Assembly: GCA_048013815.1 (NCBI GenBank)
Contig: CM106586.1
Span: forward strand, 10,230,001 to 10,294,000
Length of the DNA stretch: 64,000 nucleotides
Origin: Setoptus koraiensis
Taxonomy: Eukaryota > Arthropoda
Direction: 5' to 3'
The notes under the pieces are model-generated. The model saw only the letters and a program-made list of their open reading frames with translations, did no database searches and had not been told where the DNA came from. Positions 46,444 through 58,148 of the stretch are shown piece by piece. The position numbers and the translations under genes were made by a program. Numbering within the stretch: the stretch's first letter is position 1; each line of letters starts with the position of its first letter.

Positions 46444-49100
46444 GATGAACAGTTATTGTGATTCGACTTTTTTATCTGATAACAGAGGATTGAAGTTGAT
46501 GTATGATATGATTGATTGATGCCTGATAAAACAGAGGGTTTGCTGTACCGTTATGTCGTATATAAACTAACTAGTGAAGTAAGTTTGTTGCGATGAGATC
46601 ACCGGACGATCAATGATGATATGATGAAGAAAAAAGAAACCATTCGCGATGAATAGTGGACGGCTAGCAGTGGGAGTTTACCTGTGAGCAAGCTCGGTTT
46701 ACTGGTCAATAGTTTAGTAATCTAATAAAGCGAAAAAAGCTTGGCAGTGTCAGGCAGTCACATAATTACATTAGACAATCAAACCATGACAGTTGCTGGC
46801 TACACGTTCGATGAGAAATGGTATCATTGTTGGCATAGTGAAAGAACCACTATGCTTTTCATAGAGAATGCCACACAGACGGTCAAACAAGAAAAAGTTT
46901 GACAGAATACCTTTGATTGCTAGGGAAATCCGTAACTTTTATCGACCGACTGAAAGGTATCAACACAAGAACTAGCCGATGAGAGTAGATAATTCTCAAA
47001 AAAGAGTAAAATACTGAATCTGGTCTCTTTTCATGTCGCAATCCCTTATGAATAACATAATATATATTGAAGGCGGCTGGCGAAAGGTTGGTCTTGTGTG
47101 TAAACTTTAAAAATTGTATGGAATTACCGCCAGTCAGCCCAACACAGAAGGCATAATTTGTTTGGAAGTGCCACTATTATTGCACAATATTGATGAATAC
47201 TATTGAAAGTCAGTATTGGAGTTGCGAAAGTAGTTGCAAAGGTAGTAGAGAGTGAGATCATCCTAGTCACAAGGAACTATCCCTCCCTCTCTCATGTGTA
47301 TAACAATTGACATGACAACAACTGTCGACGATGACAACAATAATAAGGGACAGAATGATATAATGTTATGTAATAAGCAACAACAACGAAATCGTGTCTT
47401 ACGTAGCATGATGGCGGAGAATATCGCGAATCAATTTTGGCTACCACCATTTGCCATTAAGCCCGATTATGTCAGATATCTCTCTCAGCGGTAGCAACAT
47501 CTGATTGTAGTTACAGCACAAGGTCTGTGGGTTTCTTGTTGCACTGATTGTCAAACAAAAGTTGTCCAGTTTTCTTTGCTTTTACTTATATTATGTGTGT
47601 ATAGAGTAAAGACAATCTAGTACTTCTATTGCGGGTAACATACGCACAACAACAATGGTCACGACAGCAAGCGTGAAATTTGTATGCCAGCAACGGAAGT
47701 AAATGCATAACACTTTCATTATCAAGGTGTAGCTGCAATTGGCTGCCAATACTATGCTATGCCACAATTGAATAATACAATATATAATAGTAGTAATAAT
47801 GATAATAATAATATCAACGGTATCCTCATAATAATAGAGGAATGAGACGTCAGATAACCTCATGTCCTTGTATTTATTTTGCAACTTGTCGGCTACCGCT
47901 ACTGTGAGAGACTAACTGTTGCTGTCTTGGCAACGATCAACCAGATCAGATTTACTCAATGTATATATGTGTATGTGCAATCAAATACCAAATAATGTCT
48001 GTGGATGAAAGAATCTTAGTCCTAGTCGGTTGCTTGCCAAATCTAACTGCTTTGAACCAATTAGATTAACTGCTATAACTGCAATTTCAGTTATCTCACG
48101 TTATTATGCTATCATGTTATTATGTATGACAGTCTTGCTATTATTGAGCTCTCTCCATGAATCATGATGATTCTATTATTTTCTTATTATTGTAGTGGTT
48201 GTTGTTTGCTGTCTACAACAGATTAGCATCACAGATCTGACAAGACCGTTGCAAATACCATTGTTGTCTTTTAGTTCATTCGTGATTCTATCCTGCGACT
48301 TCAGATGATGGCACATGATCAATTTTCCGAACATAATACAAAAGAAATCTCTAAATTTTCTCTTTGGCACTGTTTGTTAGTGCTAGTGGATCGCGGCGTC
48401 GCTTGTTGCCAACACGAAATGTGGCTCATACAAGCCATGGCCACTTAGCTAAAATTACTTTACATCAATTAGCAGCGCAATGTTTCGATTAGGGCTTTCC
48501 ACAGCAAATCTCACTAGTCATCAGATGATTAGCGCAACCAGAATTAGCTGAAAACAAGATAACAATCCTATCGACGGGTTTGAATCCAGAAGGCTCTTGG
48601 TAGATCTTTCTTGGGAATTCTCTTTCTATCCTTGTTCCGCTTCTTCGCTTTTTGGAGTAACTTTTTGCTGCTTGACATTCAGTTGTTCTCATCGACAAAC
48701 TCAATGATTCTTTGTGCCCCGGAAAGTGTTTTCCTAAAAAAGTGCTCTTCACTAACTAAGCAGCACCTTTTATTCAAGTTAACCAGGATGATTGCATATC
48801 TTCTCTAAGATCAATTGAAATCTTAAATGTGTAGCATTTTGCCTTCGGAGTCCTATTTATCCAGTGCGATCGCTCGTGAGGCGAAAACAAAAACAAAAAC
48901 GCGAATAGCAACAATTTCAAAAAAGTTTGAATCGATGAGTTTACGAAGTATACGCAGTTGATAAGCAAACAAAAAAAAAATGTTGAATATCGAGCTGTAT
49001 ACCAACAGACTCTTTATTTGATCATCCTGCAAACTAACAATAATGATAATAAATCAAGTTTCTATATTTATAAGAGGTTCGATCAGATCAGTATGACGGC
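46444..49100. other. Intergenic DNA
   Basis: AT-rich. A plus-strand ATG ORF (47294-47494, 66 codons) and a 36-codon basic minus-strand ORF (48678-48568) were considered and not called. No RNA gene was recognised. Confidence 0.45.
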
Positions 49101-50082
49101 TCAATGGTGTCCATTTTTTCTATCTATTTCCAGAGACTTGGCCGAATCTATAGATTGAGCGCTCTTTCGACCTATAGCTAGATCTTCATAAATAACATCT
49201 TGGCTGACTGAATTGCGATCCTCCTTCATCCCAGCCATCACAAGAGATTTGATTCTCGGAGATGTGCCTCTGATCTCATCTTTCGTAATGGTATCCTTAG
49301 AATCCAAGTCAAATCCAATAACATCAGAATCCGTCGAGCCATTTTCTTGATGTACTTCTTTTGAAGCTCTCAACCTCTTCGCCATTAGTAGATCATCAGG
49401 CTCGATGCGTTGAGCCTCTGGGCTTTTCTTCTTTGGAAAGCCTGTCATGAAAGTCAACCTAATAACCCTTCCGTCGGGAGCCCTTGAAATTGCTGGAACG
49501 CCGGGAGCTTGTATTCTACCATCAGATCCTATCTTTGCGGAAGATTTTTTTCTAGCTGATAATACTAGTCCTATTCAATGGTACAAGTAAGAAAACATAT
49601 TAATGGGGGGCAAGTTTTAATCATCATCATGTTAACAAAGACAGATACACACCTATACTTCTATTTGAATTTGAGCGTATAATTTTGCGAACTTCTGTGG
49701 AGTCCGGTTTAGGTATTGATTTGACCTCGATGCTCTTAATGGATTCTATGATTTTGGAACTAGTATCTTTTGTTTGTACTCTGTCGGGAACTGACTTCAC
49801 AACGGCAACTCCAAGCCTCTTCAAATTCAAATTAGATTTGTAAGCTAAAGGATGGCTCTTGATGACTTTTAAACCGTCTAAACCTCTGATACTTTTCCTC
49901 GGTTGTGGTATTTCAATGGTCTTGGTAGATTTGGAGATCTTTTTTGGTTTTGACTGACCTGGGTCACTTCTATCTTCCTCAGCTCTACAACTAAACCACC
50001 ATATTGTGGAATTAAACAGACGTTTAGTAGACTGCCAAAATCTTGAGGCAAATGAGGCACCCTCTGTGTCTGGCGCATTCAT
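49101..50082 (-). CDS. Orphan basic Ser/Lys-rich protein
   Basis: Two exons (50082-49653 and 49570-49101) join in phase and give 299 residues. I do not recognise a family. The N-terminus FWQSTKRLFNSTIWWFSC is amphipathic/aromatic and could touch a membrane. The rest is low-complexity, rich in Lys, Ser, Ile and Asp, with many SIKSIEVKSIPK-like short repeats and several [RK]-x-x-S phosphorylation-type sites (RKSIRG, NRSIG). The stretch IQAPGVPAISRAPDGRVIRL is the only segment resembling an ordered motif. Probably intrinsically disordered. Its intron with normal splice sites and consistent phase argue that it is real. It lies 310 bases downstream of CDT2 on the same strand. Confidence 0.65.
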
Positions 50083-50392
50083 TCGTCATATAAGGAAGAG
50101 CCATGGACGGTAAAAAAAATATAATTCAAGGCAAATTAATATCATAAAAAAATGATTGATACTGGTTTATCTCAATAAATAAGAATCGATCTCGTTCAAA
50201 GCTGAGTATGACGCGAGAATATTTTCACGCGCAAGATAGCAGAAGATAATTCAACTACATAGTGCTTTCATTTATTGTTATTTTTTATCACTATCTTTTA
50301 TTAATACCTTAGAATGTCTAGATTGTATAGTTAATCTTGACATTTCTCACTTGAAAAATAACAATTCATGCGGCTTACTCGAGTCAAGATAG

Positions 50393-51718
50393 TTACTGAC
50401 CACAATTAATCATCCTATTAGTATTTTGCTGACTGGGGCGAAGGACATTGAGAAGTACAACATCTGACATCCGAATACGGACATCTGATTCTTGAGAAGA
50501 CAAAGATGGATTGACTGAGAGCTTCTCTTTTTGTGTTTCTTCAACATGTTGCATAGTCCATTTACAGACAACATGATCATCCCGGCATGTGAAAACTGAT
50601 AATGAAGCCCAATCTGTTTCAACGCAAGTTGTATCGTTATCATCATTATTGTCGGGTGTTAGCTGACCAACTGGTGATCTTGTCAGATGAGAATAATATT
50701 TTGTGGAATGTGGTTGGCGGCGATCGTTTCCGAGAGACCATATTTTAGCTCCAGATAACTTTGAGCCACTTATTAAAAATTTGTCATCAAGTATAGCCAT
50801 TCTAGCATAGGGGTCACTTTTGTATTCAGTGAATCGTATTGGTTCAGGGTTAGGATGATTAAATCGATCATAGCAATATATCACGCCATCAGAGCAGGCG
50901 GCATAGAGTTTTCCAGAAGAAAAAAGTAAATGTGAGTATCCTCCATAAAAGCCTTCGACCACCTTAGGGTGTTTAATAAAATGGTTGGGTTGTTCGCATT
51001 GTATAAGACCATCGGCAGTTAGCTTGGGATCTATAGCTCTAGTTTGTCTGAGATCCCATAATTTAAGCGTGCCATCGTTGGGGCCCGAGGAATATATTCT
51101 GGGCACAAAAGTATCGAATGCAACACTGGTCACGCAATTTAGAGGGTTACTTTTTTCATCGGTCTTTTTTCGTTTGGATGTGCCTGGTAAATGACAATAG
51201 TGGGCATCCTTGATTATTATTTTCGTCGGCTTATCGGATCTAAGGTCGTGTACTTTTATGCTTCCATCTCTAGAGCCACTGGCTAATAAATTTGTATCAT
51301 GAAAACTAATAGTTTTGATCGAACTTTGGTGGACCCTGTACAATTCCTGAATTTGTTTTTGTGTTTCTGCATCCCATAATGCCAGTGAGCGATCTCCAGC
51401 GGCCGTTACAATCTTATTTTCATTTGGTTTCCATTTTATATCAAATATGGCATTCGTGTGAGCCGACCAGTGGGTGATATTTTTAAAATTTCTCATGCCC
51501 AACAGGTTAACTGAACCGTCTTCGCTGGCTATGGCCAGGGTGTCATTATATTTGGCACAGGCTAGGGGGCCTCCATAACCATGTTGGCCCGTCAAGTCCA
51601 TAATTTCGCTCTCTAAGCGATGGGCCTCTTGAAGTTGCAAGCGGTCTATGGTGAAATCAATGTCGACATTTGTACTTAGTCCTAATCTTCGCCTTCTAAG
51701 AGAGGTGACAACGTTCAT
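50393..51718 (-). CDS. DTL: CDT2/DTL, WD40 substrate receptor of CRL4 ubiquitin ligase
   Basis: A single exon of 441 residues. CDT2 recruits PCNA-bound Cdt1, p21/Dacapo and Set8 to CUL4-DDB1 for destruction in S phase and after DNA damage. The WD40 propeller covers about 50-410: GPLACAKYNDTLAIASEDG, WSAHTNAIFDIKWKP, VTAAGDRSLALWD, SGSRDGSIKVHDLRSD, SSGPNDGTLKLWDLRQ and ISGSKLSGAKIW. The WDLR (about 224-227) and HDLR motifs are the DDB1-binding WDXR type. A K/R-rich insertion (TSKRKKTDEKSN) sits where human CDT2 also has one. The long disordered tail of other animals (about 300 residues, with a PIP-like box in vertebrates) is reduced to about 40 residues. The start at 51718 is the first ATG. 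Confidence 0.88.
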   Translation of the reverse strand: MNVVTSLRRRRLGLSTNVDIDFTIDRLQLQEAHRLESEIMDLTGQHGYGGPLACAKYNDTLAIASEDGSVNLLGMRNFKNITHWSAHTNAIFDIKWKPNENKIVTAAGDRSLALWDAETQKQIQELYRVHQSSIKTISFHDTNLLASGSRDGSIKVHDLRSDKPTKIIIKDAHYCHLPGTSKRKKTDEKSNPLNCVTSVAFDTFVPRIYSSGPNDGTLKLWDLRQTRAIDPKLTADGLIQCEQPNHFIKHPKVVEGFYGGYSHLLFSSGKLYAACSDGVIYCYDRFNHPNPEPIRFTEYKSDPYARMAILDDKFLISGSKLSGAKIWSLGNDRRQPHSTKYYSHLTRSPVGQLTPDNNDDNDTTCVETDWASLSVFTCRDDHVVCKWTMQHVEETQKEKLSVNPSLSSQESDVRIRMSDVVLLNVLRPSQQNTNRMINCGQ

Positions 51719-52932
51719 CTTGTGTGTCCAACCGAGAGTATGAGATGGATAAAATATTAGGGAGATTCAAATAATCGAGTGGTTACTGCTGGTGATATCT
51801 GAGGTTACGGCCTTGTTCGAAATGTTACACGCCACGTGTTGAGTATGGTGGTCATCATGTAGCTATTGAAAAAATAAATGGAAAAAATTTCATTGTTTAT
51901 ATAAATTGAAAATTGAGCTTCGTTGTCCATCTAAAAGCAGCGCCCAATTCTGTGCGCCAAAAAATGTATACGAATTAACTGTACAGTGTACTCACTAACT
52001 GTACACAAAGCCACTATAAGGCTGTGGAAGGCGGTACTTGTGGACCATGGAGTGCGCGCACTTTTCCAGCACACCTCATTTTAGTTTTACAAAAGTCTGC
52101 TAGGGGGTCTCATCTATGTATCGGCTGTAGTATGCACATCGCACATTGACAAACGATGTGAAACAAGTACTACATGCAGAGTGTATCTGTTGATACTCTC
52201 TGCGCTCGGTAGTGCTTTATTTTCACAGCTAGCGCCTCTGCCGGATCTTCATGCAAACGCTCCAGGGAAGATTTACGGTGCAAAATTCACGTACAGTATT
52301 AAATTATTCTCACAACCAAGAGGCGTTGATGGCGCTCTCGAGATGAACGATACATGGCAGGGCACATCGCGCCGGTGAACACAACACCAACCTTCACGCC
52401 CGTCCCGACGCTGCTATCGACTTTTGTTCGCAGAATTGCAGTAAATGTGCGTTTATTCACATCGTGTCAGCATGCGTCATGGCGCACATATATCGACCCT
52501 CTACCTATTGCACATAATAGTTCGCGCATAGTTGTCGTGCCCCGATTGAGTGGCACGCATTAGTTGAGAAATTCATTCTGCATCCGATTGCATATACCAC
52601 GTAACGAGAATCAGATTAAAAGGTCCCACACATTGTGATTTGTTCAATAGGACAGCTCAAAAAGGTTTTGTGCAAAGAATAAAAAAATCCGATCGTATCT
52701 ATGGTGCTGTCAGGACACATGGATATTTTGATGGCTCTATGAATGAAAAACCAGCATTGTTGCATCGCTGCGATCAGCACTCATTTAAAAATCGACTGAA
52801 ACTCCTCCTCACATTGCCTGTTTAAGACAACGCACGTCTCGATCTAGCAACAAAAGCAGTAATTACACTCAGAAATTGTAAGTATAGCCAAACAAGATTC
52901 CAGAGACACTTCGATCATTACATGACAGTACA
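51719..52932. other. Divergent region between CDT2 and SmF genes
   Basis: A 1.2-kb region between divergent genes. ORFs at 52181-52825 lack an ATG start or any family resemblance. A palindromic CACGTG E-box-like word lies at about 51834. No TATA is convincing. Confidence 0.45.
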
Positions 52933-53327
52933 ATGGCAGCTGCCGGTATGATCCTAAATCCAAAACCATTCCTCAATGGTCTGACTGGAAAACCTGTAAT
53001 GATCAAATTGAAATGGGGCATGGAATATCGTGGTTATCTAGTGTCAGTTGACGGCTATATGAATGTTCAGGTAAGCATGCGACATAGACACAGATCCATT
53101 CATAAAAAATAGATCATTTTACTGTAGCCTGATATATTGTTACCTGTTACGGATTTTAATTTCTCTTTTAAAACTATCCATTCACTCATATCTTACAGCT
53201 AGCAAACACAGAAGAATTCGTAGACGGAAATTTAGTTGGAGCGTTAGGAGAAGTTTTGATCAGGTGCAACAATATTCTATATATTAAAGAAGTGCCCGAA
53301 GAAGATGAAGGGGCTATGAAAGAGTGA
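52933..53327 (+). CDS. SNRPF: Small nuclear ribonucleoprotein SmF
   Basis: Two exons (52933-53070 and 53199-53327) give 88 residues, against 86 in human. SmF is part of the heptameric Sm ring assembled on U1, U2, U4 and U5 snRNAs. Sm1 motif: [20 protein letters not shown] and [15 protein letters not shown]; Sm2 motif: [30 protein letters not shown] is the conserved SmF N-terminus, which separates it from the bacterial Hfq or LSm6 types. The intron falls after MNVQ. TBCE follows on the same strand after 133 bases without a canonical AATAAA in between. Confidence 0.96.
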
Positions 53328-53460
53328 CTAAAAACCTCTTAACACATATATTAGATAACAAACATTGCAGTTCAATTTTGTACATCCGTGTCCGCTATTC
53401 ACAAAGTCTCACTATATTCATTTGATAAATCATTCAGACTCTCTATTTATAAATTCTATC

Positions 53461-54964
53461 ATGGTATTGGTGACTCTCATCCCAGAAACGCAATTTTTTG
53501 CTAACATGGAAAGCCTCACATTCGTCGAGGCCATCAAGAATAAATACGTCGCTCAGGAAGAGTTTGATGATCGCCTTAGAATTCCAAAAGATAGTTTTAT
53601 AACAACAGAAATTACCTTAGTTGGGTTAGGACGTGTTCTAAGAAAACAAAGGTTCGTTCCTGATCACTTCCATTTTCATCACCAATCATGAGATTATCAT
53701 AGCTAATTTTTGATTAAAATTTTCGTGTTCATGTCGTTATCCAACTTTTAGAACAATCGAGAATCTGACTAATATCGATCTAAGCAACTGTAGAATATCA
53801 GCGCTCGGTAATGTAGAGGAATTTAGTACTTCTTTGAGAAATATTCAGACATTGAATATTTCTAAAAATCTTCTTACAGATTGGCTTCAAGTGGTTGAGC
53901 TGATCGTCCACATGCCCGCCCTCGAAGAACTTATTGTAAGCGGCAATCCAATCGATTGGAAAGCGTGCGACTCAAATCGAATAACAGAATATCTTGTCCA
54001 TAATGGTAGAACAGTGCCACGAATGCGTCAGATAACTATGGGTAGCATTGTCATGGAAAGTTGGGATCAAGTTGTGAAAACGCTAAGTTCTATTTGGACG
54101 ACACTCGACAACCTAGACATATGGAGTGTCAATTTAGAACTAGCTACTGTAGAGCCACCGCAATCTCTATCCTGCCGTAAATTTGTTTCCGCTTTGAAAT
54201 CCGTGACCTTAAGTGAGAACTCCATAAAAAGTATATCCCAGCTGAACAATCTAGGTGAATTGATATCTCTAGAAGAATTGGATATATCTAGATGTGGTCT
54301 AGAAGAAATCATTATCGATGACGAATTACGATCAACGCTCAAAAATTTGAAGAGATTGAATGTAGCCTTTAATAGCCTCTCATCATGGCGGAGCATAGCA
54401 GAGCTCAACAACTTACCAAGTTTGAACTTCCTGCTCTGTCAAGGCAATCCAATCATCAATCCTGGAAAGATAACCAAAATGATGGTCATCGGTAGAATTG
54501 GTAACCTAACTTGCTTTAATCGCGAAGAGATTTCCCCTCCTCAAAGAAAAGATAGTGAGTTGTTCTATATGCGAAAACTGTTTGAAGAGTATGTTCGCCA
54601 CAAGGAAAACAATGACAAACAATTTTTCCTCGATAATCCCCGCTACGAGAAACTGTTATCTCTCTATGGAATACCAGAAGATTTGAGAGCGGCCGAGAAA
54701 AAGAAAAACTACCTTCAAATCTACATACAGCTGAAATCGTCTGATAAGACAATCTCCAAAAAATTGCCCTCTGATATGCCAATTAGTAATCTAAAGATGC
54801 TTTCGAAGCGACTATTCAATCTAAATCCATGCTCCGATGTCAGGCTTTGCTGGCATCCCAAAGGCAAAGGAATGTCTTGCGCCTTGGACAAGGATGGGCA
54901 AGGTCTTAGATTCTATTCTATTAAAGATGATGACACTATTGTGATCGATCCCGTTGATTGTTGA
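53461..54964 (+). CDS. Tubulin-folding cofactor E-like protein lacking a CAP-Gly domain
   Basis: Two exons (53461-53651 and 53752-54964) give 467 residues from the first ATG; the frame is open upstream to about 53365. TBCE removes alpha-tubulin from TBCB and builds the alpha/beta heterodimer with TBCD and TBCC. The segment FVEAIKNKYV matches the human TBCE region just after CAP-Gly (FLTAIKNRYV). Leucine-rich repeats follow (about 65-310: IDLSNCRISALGN, LNISKNLLTDWLQV, LEELDISRCGLEEI, LNVAFNSLSSW), capped by an LRR-cap with NPII. A ubiquitin-like domain closes the protein (about 375-467: IYIQLKSSDKTISKKLPSDM to FYSIKDDDTIVI). YGIPEDL matches TBCE YGAPEDW. Without CAP-Gly it has the layout of the paralogue TBCEL, the main alternative. 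AATAAA lies at 55000-55005. Confidence 0.82.
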
Positions 54965-55924
54965 ATGGTCATTTCAACCACTCAAAATGCCAATTCATTA
55001 ATAAAGAAGATATCATGTAAGCAGCAGACATGAAATAGTGACAGCGAATTGCGATTATGATACAGCTAGACTTGTTTGGATTCGAAACTTTCGACAGCTC
55101 TCAGTTTTGCTGGAGTGTATTTTTTTTGTATTTGTTCAGTACGCAAGCGCTAAACCCTCAATCCGGGATGAACTTGCACATTATGAGACACAGAACAAAG
55201 ATAAATTCTCTGCCTATTACGTGTTGTTTGTCCGCAGGGTGGCGTTTTGTATTTCCATGACTCACACTCATTCGAATGCAAGCGAAGGGCTCGTGGCATG
55301 CATGTACAATGAAACACAGATATACTCACGAATAAAACAGAACAGCGATCTTCTCAATGCATTGCAGCGCCAGCTGCGGACAAAACTCTCAAATTTTGCG
55401 TCAAAAATTCAGTAAAGTACAGTTTTTTTTCTGCTGCTTCTCATTTGGAGCGAATATTCTGTGTGCGTCTTCAGCAAAAAATTCCTGCACTGGGTGGTAG
55501 AGCAAACTGACTTTTGCAAGCAGTTCTGTGCGGGCATAGTGTAAATAGAGTATAAAAATCTATTGAACTAGAACCTGGATTTTTTTGTATTGTGCGTCTG
55601 TGCGCTGTGCTTGCGTATTGAGTGCGCTGGGTGACAGCACAGCATCAGGACTTCCTTCAATTGTCTATTATACGATCACCGATGTATATGCTTTTGCTAG
55701 TATGTTTCATTTCATTTATTTTACATAATAATTTGACGCAACCAATTCCAAATTGATTGGACACCGACATCGGCAATACCAGCGATATCAAAAATAACTA
55801 CAGCACAGGCACTATTATCGACATCATTAGCAATAGCTAAAACAACAAAAATAATAACATCAACAGCAACAATAATAACGCACCACAACAATAACAACAT
55901 ATTGTTGATACACATTACCTTATC
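54965..55924. other. Upstream region of the ARNT gene
   Basis: It holds the TBCE poly(A) signal and probably the ARNT promoter and leader. An ORF at 55038-55415 lacks an ATG start and a family resemblance. CAA-rich sequence lies at 55850-55910. Confidence 0.45.
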
Positions 55925-58148
55925 ATGGATTATGAAATGATGCCGGAGAAAGATACCGAGAAGGAGCGGTTTGCAAGGTAAGCAAATACATGTGACTTGA
56001 ATCTAAATGTAATGTACATGTAGTCATATCTCAAGCTGTATAGTAAATTGGCCAAGATCCTCTTCTTTTCGAACCTCAATTAGCGCGAAATTGAAATATC
56101 TCATCATTTACTAATCGATTTTTCTTTGGTATTTCTCATTGCATCCTATCACACCTTCATGAATTCTAATTGCAGAGAAAACCACAGCGAGATCGAGCGT
56201 CGACGTAGAAATAAAATGACAGCATATATAACTGAGCTGTCGGACATGGTACCTAATTGTAGTGCCCTAGCACGTAAACCGGACAAACTAACGATACTCC
56301 GTATGGCTGTGGCTCACATGAAAACCTTAAGAGGTGAGTATTGTTTGTTTATTTGTCTATTAGTTTATGTATTTTAGCTACCAAATTGCATATACTAACA
56401 ATATTCATCGAATAATCCATTCTAAGGTACTGGAAACACAAACAGCGGTGATGGATCCTACAAGCCATCTTTCTTGACAGATCAAGAATTAAAACACCTG
56501 ATACTAGAGGTAATTTACTTTCAAAATTTGTTGATAAATCTTATTCATAGTACGAGCCCAACTAGCCACTAACTGAAAAATTCCTCCCAATCATATTTTA
56601 AAGGCTGCCGATGGGTTCCTATTCGTTGTGGAATGTGATTCCGGCAAGATAATTTATGTTTCTGATTCTGTAACGCACGTCCTCAATCATTCGCACAACG
56701 AATTCGACAAATCGTGTCTTTATCAATGGGTTCATCCAGAGGATGTCGATAAAGTACAAGAGCAATTATCCACCCAGGACACATCTAACTCAAGTCGTAT
56801 ATTAGACATGAAATCTGGCACAGTAAAAAAAGAAAGCCATCAATCAGCAATGCGTTTGTGCATGAGCTCAAGACGAGGTTTTATTTGCCGCTTGAAAGTG
56901 GGTAACGTTCAACCGGATACCTTTTCTCCTACTCATCTCCATCGTTTGAGACAAAGAAATTGTCTAGGACCTTCTCAAGATGGAAACTCGTATGCTGTAG
57001 TACACTGCACGGGGTATATAAAAAATTGGAACGATCGGATTGACATAGACGACGCTAGTAGCGGACACTACTGTTTGGTCGCTATCGGAAGACTTCAAGT
57101 CATAAGCGCTCCAAATGCCAGCGATCTCAACAGCGCGAATTCTCAAACACAGTTCATGTCGCGCCATAACATGGACGGGAAGTTTACTTTTGTAGATCAG
57201 CGTGTCACAAGTGTACTAGGTTATCAACCTCAGGATCTATTGGGTAAAACTTGCTTTGAATATTTTCATCCAGATGACCAGGCACGTATGAAGGAGAGCT
57301 TCGATCAGATTCTGAAGTTGAGAGGTCAAGTTATGTCAATTCTATATCGATTCAGGACGAAAGACTCGGAATGGGTCTTCCTTAGGACGCAAAGCTTCGC
57401 CTTCCTGAATCCTTACACGGACAAAGTAGAGTATATTGTTTGTACCAATACTCTGACAAAAGGCTCACAAAACCAAGCATCACTACCATCTGAACAACAG
57501 CAATCCATGACACAACAGCCAGTTAACACTATTTCAACAGATTCATCTTTTATGTTGCATCAGCAGCATCCTTTGAACAACTCATCGATTATTGATCATA
57601 CACAACAATTGTCTAATACCGTTACAACACCCAAGCATGATTACTCTGATGTTTATCAAATGCAACAGCAATCTCAGTTATCTACTTCAACAAATCAACA
57701 AGAGGCTAGATTCAGCTCTGCCGGTTACAGCTACCAGACCGGGACCAGCAACGAGGCCCAGCTCATGTCTTATGGTTCGTCAACTGTCCCTCTTACTTCA
57801 ATGACTTTAAAATCAAATCAATCAGCTTCTAACTCACCTTCACAGCAGACCGCGACCTGGTCGAATAGACAAGCAGGCGCCTCAAATTATGGAGCCACAT
57901 CTTATAATCAAATGAGTCCGACTTATACTCAATTGAATAGTGGGCCTGGAGTTAGAAATCTTTGGACACAATGGCAAAGTGGAATATCATCGGGACAAGA
58001 CGCTATAAATGCCCCAGCTTCTGTGGATCAGGTTCAGACTCACGTTCACCAGCCAGACTACAATGAATCAATGCAACAGCAACAACAAGAACATCCTCAG
58101 TACGCAAATATTCAACCAATGGATTATTATAATCAGAGGGTCGAATGA
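55925..58148 (+). CDS. tgo: ARNT/tango bHLH-PAS transcription factor
   Basis: Four exons (55925-55977, 56176-56333, 56427-56509, 56604-58148) join in phase and give 612 residues. ARNT is the common partner of class I bHLH-PAS proteins (HIF-alpha, AHR/spineless, single-minded, trachealess) and binds the GTG half of the CACGTG-type element. The basic helix is [13 protein letters not shown] (about 19-31) with the HLH to about residue 70, all nearly identical to human. The linker is [24 protein letters not shown] is at about 98-260 and PAS-B at about 285-390 ([19 protein letters not shown]), with the PAC end [12 protein letters not shown]. The Gln/Ser/Thr-rich tail is the usual activation region. 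The 18-residue first exon encodes [18 protein letters not shown]; the N-terminus is shorter than in vertebrates. The 3' AATAAA is near 58604. Confidence 0.96.

Noticed and set aside
47294-47494. 66-codon ATG ORF ending AIKPDYVRYLSQR
   Set aside because: The second half looks protein-like, but there is no family, no clear splice site and no neighbouring exon. It remains a possible micro-protein or first exon.
48568-48678. 36-codon basic minus-strand ORF (MSSSKKLLQKAKKRNK)
   Set aside because: The composition recalls small ribosomal proteins such as L39, but the conserved core of that protein is absent.
55038-55415. 125-codon ORF between TBCE and ARNT
   Set aside because: It begins at a non-ATG codon, has no family resemblance, and lies where the ARNT promoter and leader are expected.
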